NCBI RefSeq assembly: GCF_010669145.1
Contig: NZ_CP048632.1
Span: forward strand, 2,428,001 to 2,492,000
From: Rhizobium oryzihabitans
GTDB lineage: Bacteria; Pseudomonadota; Alphaproteobacteria; Rhizobiales; Rhizobiaceae
Direction of reading: 5' to 3'
Length of the DNA: 64,000 nucleotides
The translations under genes were made by a program, and so were the position numbers. The first letter of the stretch is position 1. Each line of letters starts with the position of its first letter. This document shows, one piece after another, positions 49,544 through 58,757 of this stretch. The notes under the pieces were generated by a model, which worked only from the letters and a program-made list of their open reading frames with translations, did not search any database and was not told the DNA's origin.

Positions 49544-49841
49544 TGGACGTCCCCCAAATATCGGTCCACGGTGCGGCGAACTACACTGTTATGCGGTTCA
49601 CGCCGTATTAGTTTGAACATCGGACAGGTTCTGCCGCCGAGGCGGCAATTCAGGCACTTGCGACTTCTTGGCCTCGGTCGGGTATCCTTTTAGTGCGTAC
49701 TGATCTTCGGCCTTTAATATTAGATATCTATAATATTAAAATGTTCTTATTTGATAAAATGAGATCGGCACAAAAAACAAAAACCGCCGGGCTTGTGCTC
49801 CGGCGGTCTGTTTAATTGTCGATAATCGAGTGAATGACTGC
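49544..49841 (-). promoter_or_regulatory. Intergenic region upstream of the chemoreceptor gene
   Basis: The 298 bases between the cheW stop and the chemoreceptor start include the cheW terminator (49770-49807) and an AT-rich segment (49700-49780) that probably carries the receptor promoter. I could not assign -35/-10 boxes or a flagellar-type promoter, and I see no gene here. Confidence 0.5.
49770..49807 (-). terminator. Rho-independent terminator of cheW
   Basis: On the minus strand, ACCGCCGG and CCGGCGGT pair around a 9-base loop (hairpin 49783-49807) and are followed by TTTTTGTTTTTTG. It lies 35 bases after the cheW stop. Confidence 0.88.
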
Positions 49842-50318
49842 TTAGGCAGCGAGATCTTCCGCTTCGGTTCCCTTGAACATCTTTGCAAGGTTCAGGAAGC
49901 AGATCATGCCATGTTCGTTGGCGATGATGCCTTCGGAATAGGACTTGTCGAAAGAGGCGGAGATTTCCGGAACCGGCTGGACCTGATTTGCCGGGATCGT
50001 CAGAATGTCGGACACGCGGTCGACGAGCATGCCGATGACCATGTTGTGCACTTCAGCCACCACGATGGCGCTTCTCTCATTGGCGACGGTGCTCTTCATG
50101 CCGAGCTTGTGGGCCAGATCGATGATCGGAATGACCGAGCCGCGCAGGTTCATGACGCCGATGACGTCTTTCGGCGCGTGGGGAATGGGCGTGGAAGGCG
50201 CCCAGCCGCGGATTTCGCGGATGGTCGTGGTCTTTACGCAGAATTCCTGATCATGCAGGCGGAACGCGATGATTTCGAGCGTCTCACCGCCAAAATTGGT
50301 AGAGTTAATCATTGCCAT
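49842..50318 (-). CDS. Chemotaxis coupling protein CheW
   Basis: A 158-residue CheW-domain protein that links receptors to the kinase CheA. Landmarks are IIAFRLHDQEFCVKTTTIREI near the start, PHAPKDVIGVMNLRGSVIPIIDL in the middle and VDRVSDILTIPANQVQPVPE. The start ATG 50318 precedes MINSTNFGGETLE; the frame is open to 50435 but without family sequence. It is away from the main chemotaxis operon; no other che genes are in the window, and it pairs with the adjacent soluble receptor. Confidence 0.93.
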   Translation of the reverse strand: MAMINSTNFGGETLEIIAFRLHDQEFCVKTTTIREIRGWAPSTPIPHAPKDVIGVMNLRGSVIPIIDLAHKLGMKSTVANERSAIVVAEVHNMVIGMLVDRVSDILTIPANQVQPVPEISASFDKSYSEGIIANEHGMICFLNLAKMFKGTEAEDLAA

Positions 50319-50488
50319 CAGAATTCTTCCCAATGCTCGCTGTGGAGGCCGGCGCAAGTGCACCGACACTTGCATATGCGGATTTGGCGTTCTGCCTGGT
50401 GCCTGAACAGCCGGAAACAATATTTCCGTCTTCAATGGAGGATTCGTAACATGAGATGGTTTCGCAAACCTAAATGCGGACGGCTCTG

Positions 50489-50523
50489 GAGTGTTTTCGT
50501 TCCTTCGAAACGTGAAAACACTC
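50489..50523. terminator. Hairpin downstream of tamB
   Basis: GAGTGTTTTC and GAAAACACTC form a perfect 10-base stem around GTTCCTTCGAAACGT. It lies 34 bases after the tamB stop on the minus strand and upstream of cheW. The motif CTGGAGTGTTT recurs at the tamB 3' end (about 50549). It could act as a bidirectional terminator, though the T-tract is weak. Confidence 0.5.
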
Positions 50524-50556
50524 TCTTCTTTGATTTACGCATTTTTACTGGAGTGT

Positions 50557-53500
50557 TTAGTATTCTTTCTCGTAAAATATGCCGGCAGCGCCTTCGCCAT
50601 CGCCGCCTGCTTCACCGCGCAATTTCACGCCGCGCCCGACATCGAGGTTGATTATGGCTTTGGCACCGGAATCGCCGCTTTGCTGCAATTCGAGATAGGT
50701 TCTTTCATTGAGATATTTGCCGGCGGAAACGCGGGCCTGGCCTTCGGAATCCGTCGAGATATCAAGATCGTCGACGCCGAGATTGCTTCTGAGCTTGTCG
50801 AACAGCGAGGTGGAGCGTCCGCCGGCAAGCTGGGCGGCGGCATCCGCCAGTCGGGCGATCTGCAGGGCGGAGAGTTTCGACATGGACTGACCGAAGATCA
50901 GCTGGGCCATGACTTCATCCTGCGGCAGGGCAGGGGCCGAGGAGAAGGCGAATGTCGGGTCGTTGGCATTGCCGGAAACCGCGACCGTGACGGTGGTTGA
51001 ACCGACCGTCGAGTCCGCCTTCATATCGAGAACCGGGATGAGGCCGCCACCGAAGCTGATGTTGCCGGTGGTGAAATCAAGACGACGGGTGAGGATTTCC
51101 AGCCTGCCGCGACGCATTTCAAAGCCGCCGGAGATGACGGGAACAGCCGCCGTGCCCCGTATCGTCAGATTGCCTGTCAACTCGGCGTCGATACCGCGTC
51201 CGCGTACGAAGATGCCGCTTGGGGCGTTCACCTGCAGATCGAGATTGATGGTGGAGGAACTGCCGCTGCCGCCCTGATCGCCACCCAGTGCTTTCGCCTG
51301 CGCGCGGACCTTCGGTGGGGCATTCTTGTGCTTGACGTCGATTTCCGTCAGCGAGGCCGGAAGCTTTTCGGGAATGGTGATGGCGCTCCTGTCCAGCGTC
51401 AGGTTGCCGCCGAGAACGGGCGAATTCAGCAGCGGGCCTTTTAATGTCAGCGTGCCGCTTACCACAGTGGTCACCAACGTACCGTCATTATAACCGGCGC
51501 GATCCAGCGTGATCGAAATATCTGCGGGGAAACCCGAGCCGCCGGCTATGCCGACGCTGCCGGTTCCCGAGATTGTGCCGCCGCCTGCCAGCTTGCCCGT
51601 CAATCGGGAAATGACGGCGCGGTCACGATCGAAGGTGATGGTTGCACCCAGTCCGTTGACGGTCAGGTTCCGGCGCACATCGGTCAGGCGTGTGCCATCG
51701 GTGGTGATGCTGCCGGTCACGACGGGTGCGGAGGCGCTGCCGGAAATCTTCACATCGATGGCGGCCGTGCCATCCACATCGAGGCCCTGGTCGGCGGTCT
51801 GCGCGGCAACTGCAGAGAAGGGCAGCCTGCCGGTAAAGGCCATGGAAAGCGGGCGGTTGCCGGCAATGCCAAGGGAGCCGCCGCCCGCAAGCGACATGCC
51901 GCCCTGACCGGTCACATTGGTGTCGATCTGCAGCGTACCGCCGGCAAAGCGGCCATTTGCCTTGATGCCAAGCGCTGCAAGCCCGGCGGCGCGGGTCTGC
52001 GCGACCTCGGCATTCGCCCAGTTCAGATTATAATCAACCGAGGGGTCGGATGCCGCCCCCTTGGCGCTGACGGTGCCGGATATGCTGCCTGCCGCATCCA
52101 GCCCGGCAGCGAAGGCGTTTGCAAGACTGGCGGGAAGCGAACGGATATCGGCATTGATGTCGAGCGTCGATCCGGCAGTACCGTTGACCTCGACGCGCCC
52201 GTCGCCTGTGATGATGGTCAGACCGGAAATGCGGGCCGTGCCGTTCTCGATCGCGATGGTGCTCGGCTTTTCGAGCCGCACGGCTATGCCCTTCGGGGCG
52301 GCGGAAAAAGTGTCGAGCCTTACCGTCATCGGTGTTCCGCCGGTATCGGCGCTACCCTTCACCACCAGCGGTGCATTGTCGTAACGGCCGTTGACGTCGA
52401 ATTGCGTTGTTGTGCCGGAATGGCCGATGGTGGCATTCAGGCCGGAAATCGAGGCGGCGCCCGCATTGACGCTATCGGCACTGACCTTGCCATTGATCGC
52501 AAGCGCCTGCAGGTTATCGATGGAGATATCGGCAGCGAGCTTGGAGATCGTCGTCGTGCCCTGACGGATGGTGCCGCCATTGGCCTTTATCGTTGCGGCA
52601 ATCCGGCCATTTTCGTTGCTCAGCGCTATATCGCCGGCAGCGTCGCCTTCCGCCTGTTGTGCGGCAAGGGCTGCCAGCAGAGCCAGATCCGGGAAGTTGA
52701 AGGAAAGATTGCCGGAGGGGAGGAATTGCTGCGAGAATTGCAGCTGCCCGTTCAAGATATTGCGGCCCACCGCGACGTGAAGCTCGGGGATCGCCGTACC
52801 GTTTTCGGTCTGCACCACATTGGCGTTGGCGTCAATTTTCTGCTGGTCGAGGCTGCCGCTGGCCGTCAGTTTCGCCTGCGGGGCCTTGGGATCGGCCTTG
52901 CCTGAGGCGTTGACCTTCAGTGCTTCGAGTTTTCGTCCGGCAAGGATCGCACTTTCGGAACTCAGGGTGACATTGAAATCAGGTGCGGCGAGCGCGCCGC
53001 TGGCTTCGATTGCAAAATCCGCAACGCCTTTTGCCTGCGGCGTCAGCTTTTCGAGCGCCGGAAATTTACCTGTCAGATTGGCGCTCAACGCGTCGTTTTC
53101 GAGGCTGACATCGCCGGCCGCTTCGATCGTTCCTGATTTGACCACGAGGTTCTGAACGCTGGTGCGCCCGCCGATGATCAGGTCGATATCGCCCTGGAGA
53201 GCGATGGTGGTATCGAATTTTTCGGCAAGCGCCGGCGGCAGGGTGGCGGGCAAAGCGAAAAGCTGCACGCTGGATGTCAGGCGATTATTGGCAAGGTCGA
53301 AACTGCCGTTCAGCGTTCCGCCCACACTGGCGCTTTCCAGCGTCGCGCCGTCAAAACCAATGGCGGAAGAGGTGAGGCGGAGCGGCGCCTTGATGGTGAC
53401 GGGCGCGCGCACGAGCCGGTCGATATCCGGGCTGACGAAGGACGATTGCGCGACGGAAAGGACGGTCTGGATGGTGCCGCTCTGGTCGGCAATATTGAGA

Positions 53501-54720
53501 TCGGTGCTTTCCGCCGTCAGCTTGATATCGTCAAGCTTGCCTTGCGGCAAAGAAAGGCTGCGCAATGACGCCGTGGTCTTGAGATGTGCGGCATCGGCGT
53601 TGCCCTTCAGCGAAAGATCAAGCCCGTTGATGAGGGCCTGAACCTCGCCATTGCTCAGCGGCCAGCGAAAATCTACCGGACCGGCGGTGCCGATGAGGTT
53701 CGCGCTGAGATCGTTCTGGCCGTTCGGATCGACGATGCCCGAGGCTGTCAGCAGCAACGTGCCGGTCTCCAGCGTGCTGCTGCCGATTTCGATGCGGCCC
53801 TGCGGTGAGAGCGTGGCGTTTGCGTCAAGTTTCGTCTCGCCGGCAAAAAGCTGGCGGAAGGCGGGAGGCAGAAGCAGATCGGGCTGGCCGCCCCCCGCAA
53901 TCTCGATGCGGCGCGTGCCGTCATCACCAAGAAGATGGTGGCCGGTGACATTGACGACCTGGTTGCCGGCGACGTTGCCGCGCAAGGTTCCGGTCCAATC
54001 GGAAAGCGGACCCTCGCCGTTCACGTCGATCGCCACGGCGGGCGTGCCGGGCAGCGAAAGCAGCGTAGCGAGCAGCCCGCCTTCGGGCTCCTTCATCTCC
54101 GCTTTCAGCTTCAGCACATTTTCATTCGGAAGAAATGCGACATCCGCATTGACGGAGGCATTGGGAGCATTCAGCCGGTTGGCCGTCAGCGACAGCCGCA
54201 TATCGTCCTGCGCCGCCTTCAGATTGCCTTCGGCCGTCAGGTCGAAGGGGCGGCCTAGGAGCGACTGCCCGAGGCTGATATCGGGAAAACTGAAATTATC
54301 GATGGCGATTTCGATTGGCAGCGAGGAGTTGCCGGAGCTTGCTGTCGCGGTTTCCTCAGCGGGAAGCGGCTTGCGCTCGACGTCAATCGATCCAGCCGAC
54401 ACCCTGTCCGCGTGGAAGGTTCCGGCAAGAAGCGAGAGCGGCGACCAGTCGACGGCGATCTGGTTCACGCGGGCATAGGGTCCCTGCCGGTCCGAAAGGG
54501 TAACATTGTCGAGCCGCAGGTGACCGGTCAAAAGCCCGCTCGGAGGCGTGATTTCGATCGTCTGATCGGGCGTGGAAACGAGCGATGAAATCTGCTTTGC
54601 GGCAATTCTCGCGCCCATAGGGGTAAAGCCAACGAATAGAACCGCAAGCAATACCAATACAACGCCGCACAATGCAGCGTAGCCCAGCCATTTCAGCAAT
54701 CGAATCAACGTTTTCATCAA
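50557..54720 (-). CDS. tamB: Translocation and assembly module protein TamB
   Basis: A 1387-residue protein with one N-terminal membrane anchor (about 8-32), a very long beta-repeat region rich in Asn, Gly, Thr and Ser, and the C-terminal TamB/DUF490 domain with RGRGIDAELTGNLTIRGT and YLELQQSGDSGAKAIINLD, ending GIFYEKEY. TamB spans the periplasm and, with TamA, inserts certain beta-barrel proteins and probably moves phospholipid to the outer membrane. It lies 42 bases downstream of tamA on the same strand; the pair is an operon. Confidence 0.95.
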   Translation of the reverse strand: MMKTLIRLLKWLGYAALCGVVLVLLAVLFVGFTPMGARIAAKQISSLVSTPDQTIEITPPSGLLTGHLRLDNVTLSDRQGPYARVNQIAVDWSPLSLLAGTFHADRVSAGSIDVERKPLPAEETATASSGNSSLPIEIAIDNFSFPDISLGQSLLGRPFDLTAEGNLKAAQDDMRLSLTANRLNAPNASVNADVAFLPNENVLKLKAEMKEPEGGLLATLLSLPGTPAVAIDVNGEGPLSDWTGTLRGNVAGNQVVNVTGHHLLGDDGTRRIEIAGGGQPDLLLPPAFRQLFAGETKLDANATLSPQGRIEIGSSTLETGTLLLTASGIVDPNGQNDLSANLIGTAGPVDFRWPLSNGEVQALINGLDLSLKGNADAAHLKTTASLRSLSLPQGKLDDIKLTAESTDLNIADQSGTIQTVLSVAQSSFVSPDIDRLVRAPVTIKAPLRLTSSAIGFDGATLESASVGGTLNGSFDLANNRLTSSVQLFALPATLPPALAEKFDTTIALQGDIDLIIGGRTSVQNLVVKSGTIEAAGDVSLENDALSANLTGKFPALEKLTPQAKGVADFAIEASGALAAPDFNVTLSSESAILAGRKLEALKVNASGKADPKAPQAKLTASGSLDQQKIDANANVVQTENGTAIPELHVAVGRNILNGQLQFSQQFLPSGNLSFNFPDLALLAALAAQQAEGDAAGDIALSNENGRIAATIKANGGTIRQGTTTISKLAADISIDNLQALAINGKVSADSVNAGAASISGLNATIGHSGTTTQFDVNGRYDNAPLVVKGSADTGGTPMTVRLDTFSAAPKGIAVRLEKPSTIAIENGTARISGLTIITGDGRVEVNGTAGSTLDINADIRSLPASLANAFAAGLDAAGSISGTVSAKGAASDPSVDYNLNWANAEVAQTRAAGLAALGIKANGRFAGGTLQIDTNVTGQGGMSLAGGGSLGIAGNRPLSMAFTGRLPFSAVAAQTADQGLDVDGTAAIDVKISGSASAPVVTGSITTDGTRLTDVRRNLTVNGLGATITFDRDRAVISRLTGKLAGGGTISGTGSVGIAGGSGFPADISITLDRAGYNDGTLVTTVVSGTLTLKGPLLNSPVLGGNLTLDRSAITIPEKLPASLTEIDVKHKNAPPKVRAQAKALGGDQGGSGSSSTINLDLQVNAPSGIFVRGRGIDAELTGNLTIRGTAAVPVISGGFEMRRGRLEILTRRLDFTTGNISFGGGLIPVLDMKADSTVGSTTVTVAVSGNANDPTFAFSSAPALPQDEVMAQLIFGQSMSKLSALQIARLADAAAQLAGGRSTSLFDKLRSNLGVDDLDISTDSEGQARVSAGKYLNERTYLELQQSGDSGAKAIINLDVGRGVKLRGEAGGDGEGAAGIFYEKEY

Positions 54721-54762
54721 GGGTAATCTACACTCTGTTGTAAGGGTGTTCGACTGCGGCGT

Positions 54763-56688
54763 TTAAAAAGACTGGCCGATGCCAGCATAAATGCCGAAAC
54801 TGTTGCCGCCATCATATTTATCAAGCGGCATGGCAACATCGAGACGCAGTGGCCCGAAGGGCGTCGCGTAACGCAGACCAATACCGGCGCCAGCCCGGAT
54901 ATCGGAGAAATCGGGGGTCACTTCGTCCGAAACCACGCCGGCATCGATGAAAGGCACGATGCCGATCGTATCGGTGACCTTGATGCGGGCTTCGACGGAG
55001 CCTACCACATAAGAGCGGCCGCCGGTTGCATCCCCGGCTGCATTATAGGGCGATATTTCCTGGTAGCTATAGCCGCGAACCGAGCCGCCGCCGCCGGCGT
55101 AAAAACGCCGGGTGGTCGGTATGTCCTGCAGGTCGCTGCCGCCGACCAGCACGCCGCCTGAGAGTTTTCCGGCCATGATCAGCCGGTCCTCGGCGCCAAG
55201 CCCCTTGTAGCCCGTGATGGAGCCTTCGAAGGAGGAAAAGAACGTGCCGTTCAGCGCCTCATAGCTGGGCTTCGCCGCTACCGATGCACGGAAGCCTTCG
55301 GTGGGGTTGAGCTTGTCGTCGCGTGTATCGCGCACGAATTCCAGCGGTATGGAGGTGGTCAGATATTCGTTCTTGCCGAAAGCATCTTCGGTATCGGCCC
55401 ATTGCACCTCGAGACCGGCGGCGGCGGTGTCGGTATCGTTCAGCTCATAGCTGAAACCGGCCGTTCCCGTCAGCGTCTTCGCCTCATAGGTATCGGGATG
55501 TTCGGTCTTGGCGATCAGGCTTGTCTTGAAGGTGGTGCGCGGATTGAACATGCCGGGCTTGGTGAAGGTGATGCCGGCCGAATAATCCATGCCTTCGACG
55601 CTGGATGCTTCGGCGATGCGCGAAACCGAACCTTCGATGCGCAGTGATTCCGCCTGCCCGAACAGGTTCCTGTGGCCCCAATAACCTTGGAGGCCAATGC
55701 CTTCGGTGGTGGAATATTGGGCGCCGACGCCGAAATAGCGGTGCTTGCCCTCCGACACCTCGATGGTGAGCGGAATGGAGCCGTCGCGCGAAAGCGTTCC
55801 TGCTTCCTTGATTGTCAGGCTGGAAAACACGCCCAGCTGGCGCAGCCTGTCCGCAGCCTTGCGCAGTTTTTCGGGCGAATAGGGCTCGCCGCCATTGAGG
55901 CGTGAATAACGGCGAATGAAGTCGCCGTCGACGGTTTTTTCGCCCGTCACAGTGACCTCCCCGAGGGGAGCCACGGGCCCGCCTTCGGCGGCCATGGTAA
56001 TATCGACCGTGTTCGTCGCGTGGTTTGCGACGGCCTCGCGTTTCGTCAGCTTGGCAAGCGGGCGGCCTTCGGCTTTCAGATCCTCGATCAGCTTGTTGCC
56101 GGCGCGGATGATTGCCAAAGACCCGGCATCGCCGCCGGTGATGAGACCGTATTCTTCAAGGTTGCGGCCCGTCACATCGCCTTCGAGGCGGACGCTGCCG
56201 AGCGTGAATTTCGGACCTGGCGTCACCGTTATGACCACAGGCACAGGTGCGCTGTGATCGAATACCGGATTGGGCGGCAGAGCGTCCACATCCTTGCCGG
56301 CGACCGTGACATTGACGATGCCGCCATACCGGGCGTTTTCATAGAGAGCTGCGATCAGCCTGTCCCTGTCATCTCTTGCCTTTATCAGAAGGCCAAGATC
56401 GCCGGAGGCGGGTTTGTCCTTGTCTGCCAGAAGGAGCGAGCTGTTCTCGAGGCTGCCTGTCAACGATTTGTCGGCATCGGGCGCGTTGAGCGTGACGGCA
56501 TATTTGACCGGATTGATAACCTCAACCTCCGGTTCTTCCGAACCCCAGAGGCGCACACCGAACAGTTTGAAGGCAAAGGCGTCGCGGGCAAAAGCCGGAT
56601 ACAGGGCGAACGCCATGGCAACCGCAAGAGCGGTGCCAGCTTTCCGATACGCAATACCTGTCTTCGGGTTAGTCCGTTTTCTTCGCAT
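54763..56688 (-). CDS. tamA: Outer membrane assembly factor TamA
   Basis: A 641-residue Omp85-family protein. A signal peptide (about 16-36) precedes POTRA domains (about 60-330) and a C-terminal 16-strand barrel with the conserved RGYSYQEISPYNAAGDATGG segment and the closing FGIYAGIGQSF with terminal phenylalanine. Omp85 barrels insert outer membrane proteins; the adjoining tamB makes TamA rather than BamA the assignment. Expected in the outer membrane. Confidence 0.94.
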   Translation of the reverse strand: MRRKRTNPKTGIAYRKAGTALAVAMAFALYPAFARDAFAFKLFGVRLWGSEEPEVEVINPVKYAVTLNAPDADKSLTGSLENSSLLLADKDKPASGDLGLLIKARDDRDRLIAALYENARYGGIVNVTVAGKDVDALPPNPVFDHSAPVPVVITVTPGPKFTLGSVRLEGDVTGRNLEEYGLITGGDAGSLAIIRAGNKLIEDLKAEGRPLAKLTKREAVANHATNTVDITMAAEGGPVAPLGEVTVTGEKTVDGDFIRRYSRLNGGEPYSPEKLRKAADRLRQLGVFSSLTIKEAGTLSRDGSIPLTIEVSEGKHRYFGVGAQYSTTEGIGLQGYWGHRNLFGQAESLRIEGSVSRIAEASSVEGMDYSAGITFTKPGMFNPRTTFKTSLIAKTEHPDTYEAKTLTGTAGFSYELNDTDTAAAGLEVQWADTEDAFGKNEYLTTSIPLEFVRDTRDDKLNPTEGFRASVAAKPSYEALNGTFFSSFEGSITGYKGLGAEDRLIMAGKLSGGVLVGGSDLQDIPTTRRFYAGGGGSVRGYSYQEISPYNAAGDATGGRSYVVGSVEARIKVTDTIGIVPFIDAGVVSDEVTPDFSDIRAGAGIGLRYATPFGPLRLDVAMPLDKYDGGNSFGIYAGIGQSF

Positions 56689-56811
56689 AAGCTGCTTTAT
56701 GGTTGAGCATTTATTTTGGCTCTAACCCGTTTCCTGTCCGTTAACATTGCAATTTAATCATAAATAAACGGCGTTGAGGACCCTTTGGCTTGCGTTTTGC
56801 CCGTCTTAACG

Positions 56812-56836
56812 CAAAAAGCCCCGGGTGACCGGGGCT
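56812..56836 (-). terminator. Rho-independent terminator of the glycine-zipper gene
   Basis: AGCCCCGG and CCGGGGCT pair around GTGA; on the minus strand the stem runs into TTTTTGC. It lies 28 bases after the stop of the glycine-zipper lipoprotein gene. Confidence 0.85.
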
Positions 56837-56863
56837 TCTGTGCAACGGTATTTCGCGATGCGA

Positions 56864-57115
56864 TTAACGGCAACGCGCCGTGTAACGCTGACCGTACTGG
56901 TCGCGATAATAGCAATAGCCCGGCTCGGAAGCATTGCCGATCAAGGCACCGCCTACGCCGCCGATCGCTGCGCCCACTGCCGCGCCACGAACATTGCCCG
57001 TGATAGCGCCGCCAAGGACCGCACCGGAAACGGCACCGATCGAAGCTCCCTTTTCAGTCTGCGTGCAGCTTGCAAGCGACAGGCCGACCAGCGCAAATAT
57101 GATTGCCTTTTTCAT
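56864..57115 (-). CDS. Glycine-zipper lipoprotein
   Basis: An 83-residue protein with a lipoprotein signal peptide (lipobox LASC, lipidated Cys17), then a glycine zipper at about 22-62 (alternating Gly and Ala in small-xxx-small pattern: GAVSGAVLGGAITG, GAAVGAAIGGVGGALIG) and a tyrosine- and arginine-rich tail with YRDQYGQRY. Similar small proteins (YMGG/Omp-like SlyB fragments) occur in many rhizobia; role unknown, likely an outer membrane structural component. ATG 57115 is preceded by GAGAGAGTTTC. Confidence 0.85.
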   Translation of the reverse strand: MKKAIIFALVGLSLASCTQTEKGASIGAVSGAVLGGAITGNVRGAAVGAAIGGVGGALIGNASEPGYCYYRDQYGQRYTARCR

Positions 57116-57322
57116 GAAACTCTCTCCAACGTTACAATGAGCTCTTCGGCTCGGTAGGCGTCCCATATTTATCTGCGGCGACTGCTACCTCCGACCGCCA
57201 CAGATAACTAACAATTCGATGCCGTTTAGGGAAGCCTCGAGTTCAGGCATTCCTCCGAGCGTAAATCGATTGCGTCCCAAACAACGGCGCGTCGCGAAAA
57301 AGGTTCCAAAATTCGCGGTTTT

Positions 57323-57336
57323 TTGATGTGAATCAA
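57323..57336 (+). promoter_or_regulatory. FNR/FixK box upstream of hemA
   Basis: TTGAT-GTGA-ATCAA is a perfect match to the FNR/FixK consensus TTGAT-N4-ATCAA. Its centre is 41.5 bases before the start point predicted from the downstream TATAAA element, which is the class II activator geometry. Oxygen control of hemA by Fnr-type regulators is known in related alphaproteobacteria. Confidence 0.8.
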
Positions 57337-57358
57337 TTTTGTACTTTTCATTGGGTTC

Positions 57359-57364
57359 TATAAA
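57359..57364 (+). promoter_or_regulatory. -10 element of hemA
   Basis: TATAAA, placed 22 bases after the FNR box. No good -35 hexamer is present, as expected for an activator-dependent class II promoter. The predicted start point is near 57371, giving a leader of about 115 bases. Confidence 0.5.
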
Positions 57365-57485
57365 CGGTTTATTGGAATGGTTCAAAACAACGGCGAATTG
57401 ACGCAGACGCGGTTAAAGTGGCCCAAAAGGGTTGACGGTCCCGATGTCGGGGGAGAAAACGATCTGGTCAATTCTGGAGCATGGC

Positions 57486-58703
57486 ATGGACTTCGAGGCA
57501 TTTTTCACGGCGGAACTGCAGAGCCTGCATTCTGAGGGACGCTATCGCGTTTTTGCGGATATCGAGCGCCAGCAGGGCAATTTTCCCCGCGCGACACGGT
57601 ACAACGCCAATGGCGAGCGCAAGGACGTAACGGTCTGGTGCTCCAACGATTATCTCGGCATGGGCCAGAACCCGAAAGTCATCGAAGCCATGAAAGCCGC
57701 CATCGATCACTGTGGCGCGGGTGCGGGAGGCACCCGGAATATTTCTGGCACCAATCATTACCATGTCCTGCTTGAACAGGAACTTGCCGATCTGCACGGC
57801 AAGGAATCGGCGCTGATCTTCACCTCGGGTTATGTGTCCAACTGGGCGACACTCGGTACGCTCGGCCAGAAAATTCCCGGCCTGATCATTTTCTCCGATG
57901 CGCTGAACCATGCTTCGATGATCGAAGGCATCCGTTACGGCCGTTGCGAGCGGGTGATCTGGAAGCACAATGATCTCGAAGATCTCGAGGCGAAACTCAA
58001 GGCGGCCGATCCGAACGCGCCGAAGCTCATCGCTTTTGAGTCTGTCTATTCGATGGACGGCGATATCGCGCCGATCAAGGAAATCTGCGATCTCGCCGAT
58101 CGTTACGGCGCCATGACCTATCTCGATGAGGTTCACGCCGTTGGCATGTATGGACCGCGCGGCGGCGGAATTGCCGAGCGCGAAGGTCTCATGGATCGCC
58201 TGACGATCATCGAAGGGACGCTCGGCAAGGCCTTCGGCGTGATGGGCGGTTATATTACCGGCTCTACGGCGGTCTGTGACTTCATCCGCTCCTTTGCATC
58301 CGGTTTCATCTTCACGACGGCCCTGCCGCCGTCGCTTGCCGCCGGCGCGATTGCCTCGATCCAGCATCTGAAGGCAAGTCCCTTCGAGCGCGCCCGCCAT
58401 CAGGATCGGGTGCGCAAGCTGCGGGGTCTTCTCGACGCGCGCGGCATTCCGCATATGGACAATCCAAGCCATATCGTGCCCGTGATGGTCGGTGATGCTG
58501 CCAAGTGCAAATGGATTTCGGATATCCTGCTCGACAATCACGGCGTCTATGTGCAGCCGATCAACTATCCGACCGTGCCGCGCAAGACAGAGCGCCTGCG
58601 CATCACGCCGACACCGCTGCATACCGATGCCGACATCGAGCAATTGGTCGGTGCATTGCACCAGCTCTGGTCGCATTGCGCGCTGGCTCGTGCAGTGGCC
58701 TAA
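57486..58703 (+). CDS. hemA: 5-aminolevulinate synthase
   Basis: A 405-residue PLP enzyme that condenses glycine and succinyl-CoA to 5-aminolevulinate, the first step of tetrapyrrole synthesis in alphaproteobacteria. Landmarks are [19 protein letters not shown] near residue 50, [20 protein letters not shown], and the PLP lysine at 248 in [17 protein letters not shown] 57486 gives the usual N-terminus MDFEAFF; upstream in-frame codons (from 57432) are not conserved. Convergent with dxr. An FNR-type promoter is upstream. Confidence 0.98.
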   Translation: MDFEAFFTAELQSLHSEGRYRVFADIERQQGNFPRATRYNANGERKDVTVWCSNDYLGMGQNPKVIEAMKAAIDHCGAGAGGTRNISGTNHYHVLLEQELADLHGKESALIFTSGYVSNWATLGTLGQKIPGLIIFSDALNHASMIEGIRYGRCERVIWKHNDLEDLEAKLKAADPNAPKLIAFESVYSMDGDIAPIKEICDLADRYGAMTYLDEVHAVGMYGPRGGGIAEREGLMDRLTIIEGTLGKAFGVMGGYITGSTAVCDFIRSFASGFIFTTALPPSLAAGAIASIQHLKASPFERARHQDRVRKLRGLLDARGIPHMDNPSHIVPVMVGDAAKCKWISDILLDNHGVYVQPINYPTVPRKTERLRITPTPLHTDADIEQLVGALHQLWSHCALARAVA

Positions 58704-58732
58704 GGCCGCAGTTCAAATATCAAGAGAAGAAC

Positions 58733-58757
58733 GGGGCCGCGTTTACGCGGCCTTTTC
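58733..58757 (+). terminator. Terminator of hemA overlapping the dxr 3' end
   Basis: GGCCGCG and CGCGGCC pair around a TTTA loop and are followed by TTTTCTTT. It lies 30 bases after hemA; its right half encodes the last codons of dxr (K-E-K-A-A-stop) on the other strand. Confidence 0.8.

Larger units (their letters stand above)
57116..57485 (+). promoter_or_regulatory. hemA upstream region
   Basis: This 370-base divergent gap holds the promoter of the glycine-zipper gene on one side and the hemA control region on the other. The clearest elements are a perfect FNR-type box (57323-57336) and a TATAAA -10 element (57359-57364). No gene is credible here: a 66-codon leftward frame overlapping the box has no family resemblance. 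Confidence 0.7.

Noticed and set aside
57185..57385. 66-codon leftward frame upstream of hemA
   Set aside because: It spans the FNR box and promoter, has no ribosome site of note and no family match.
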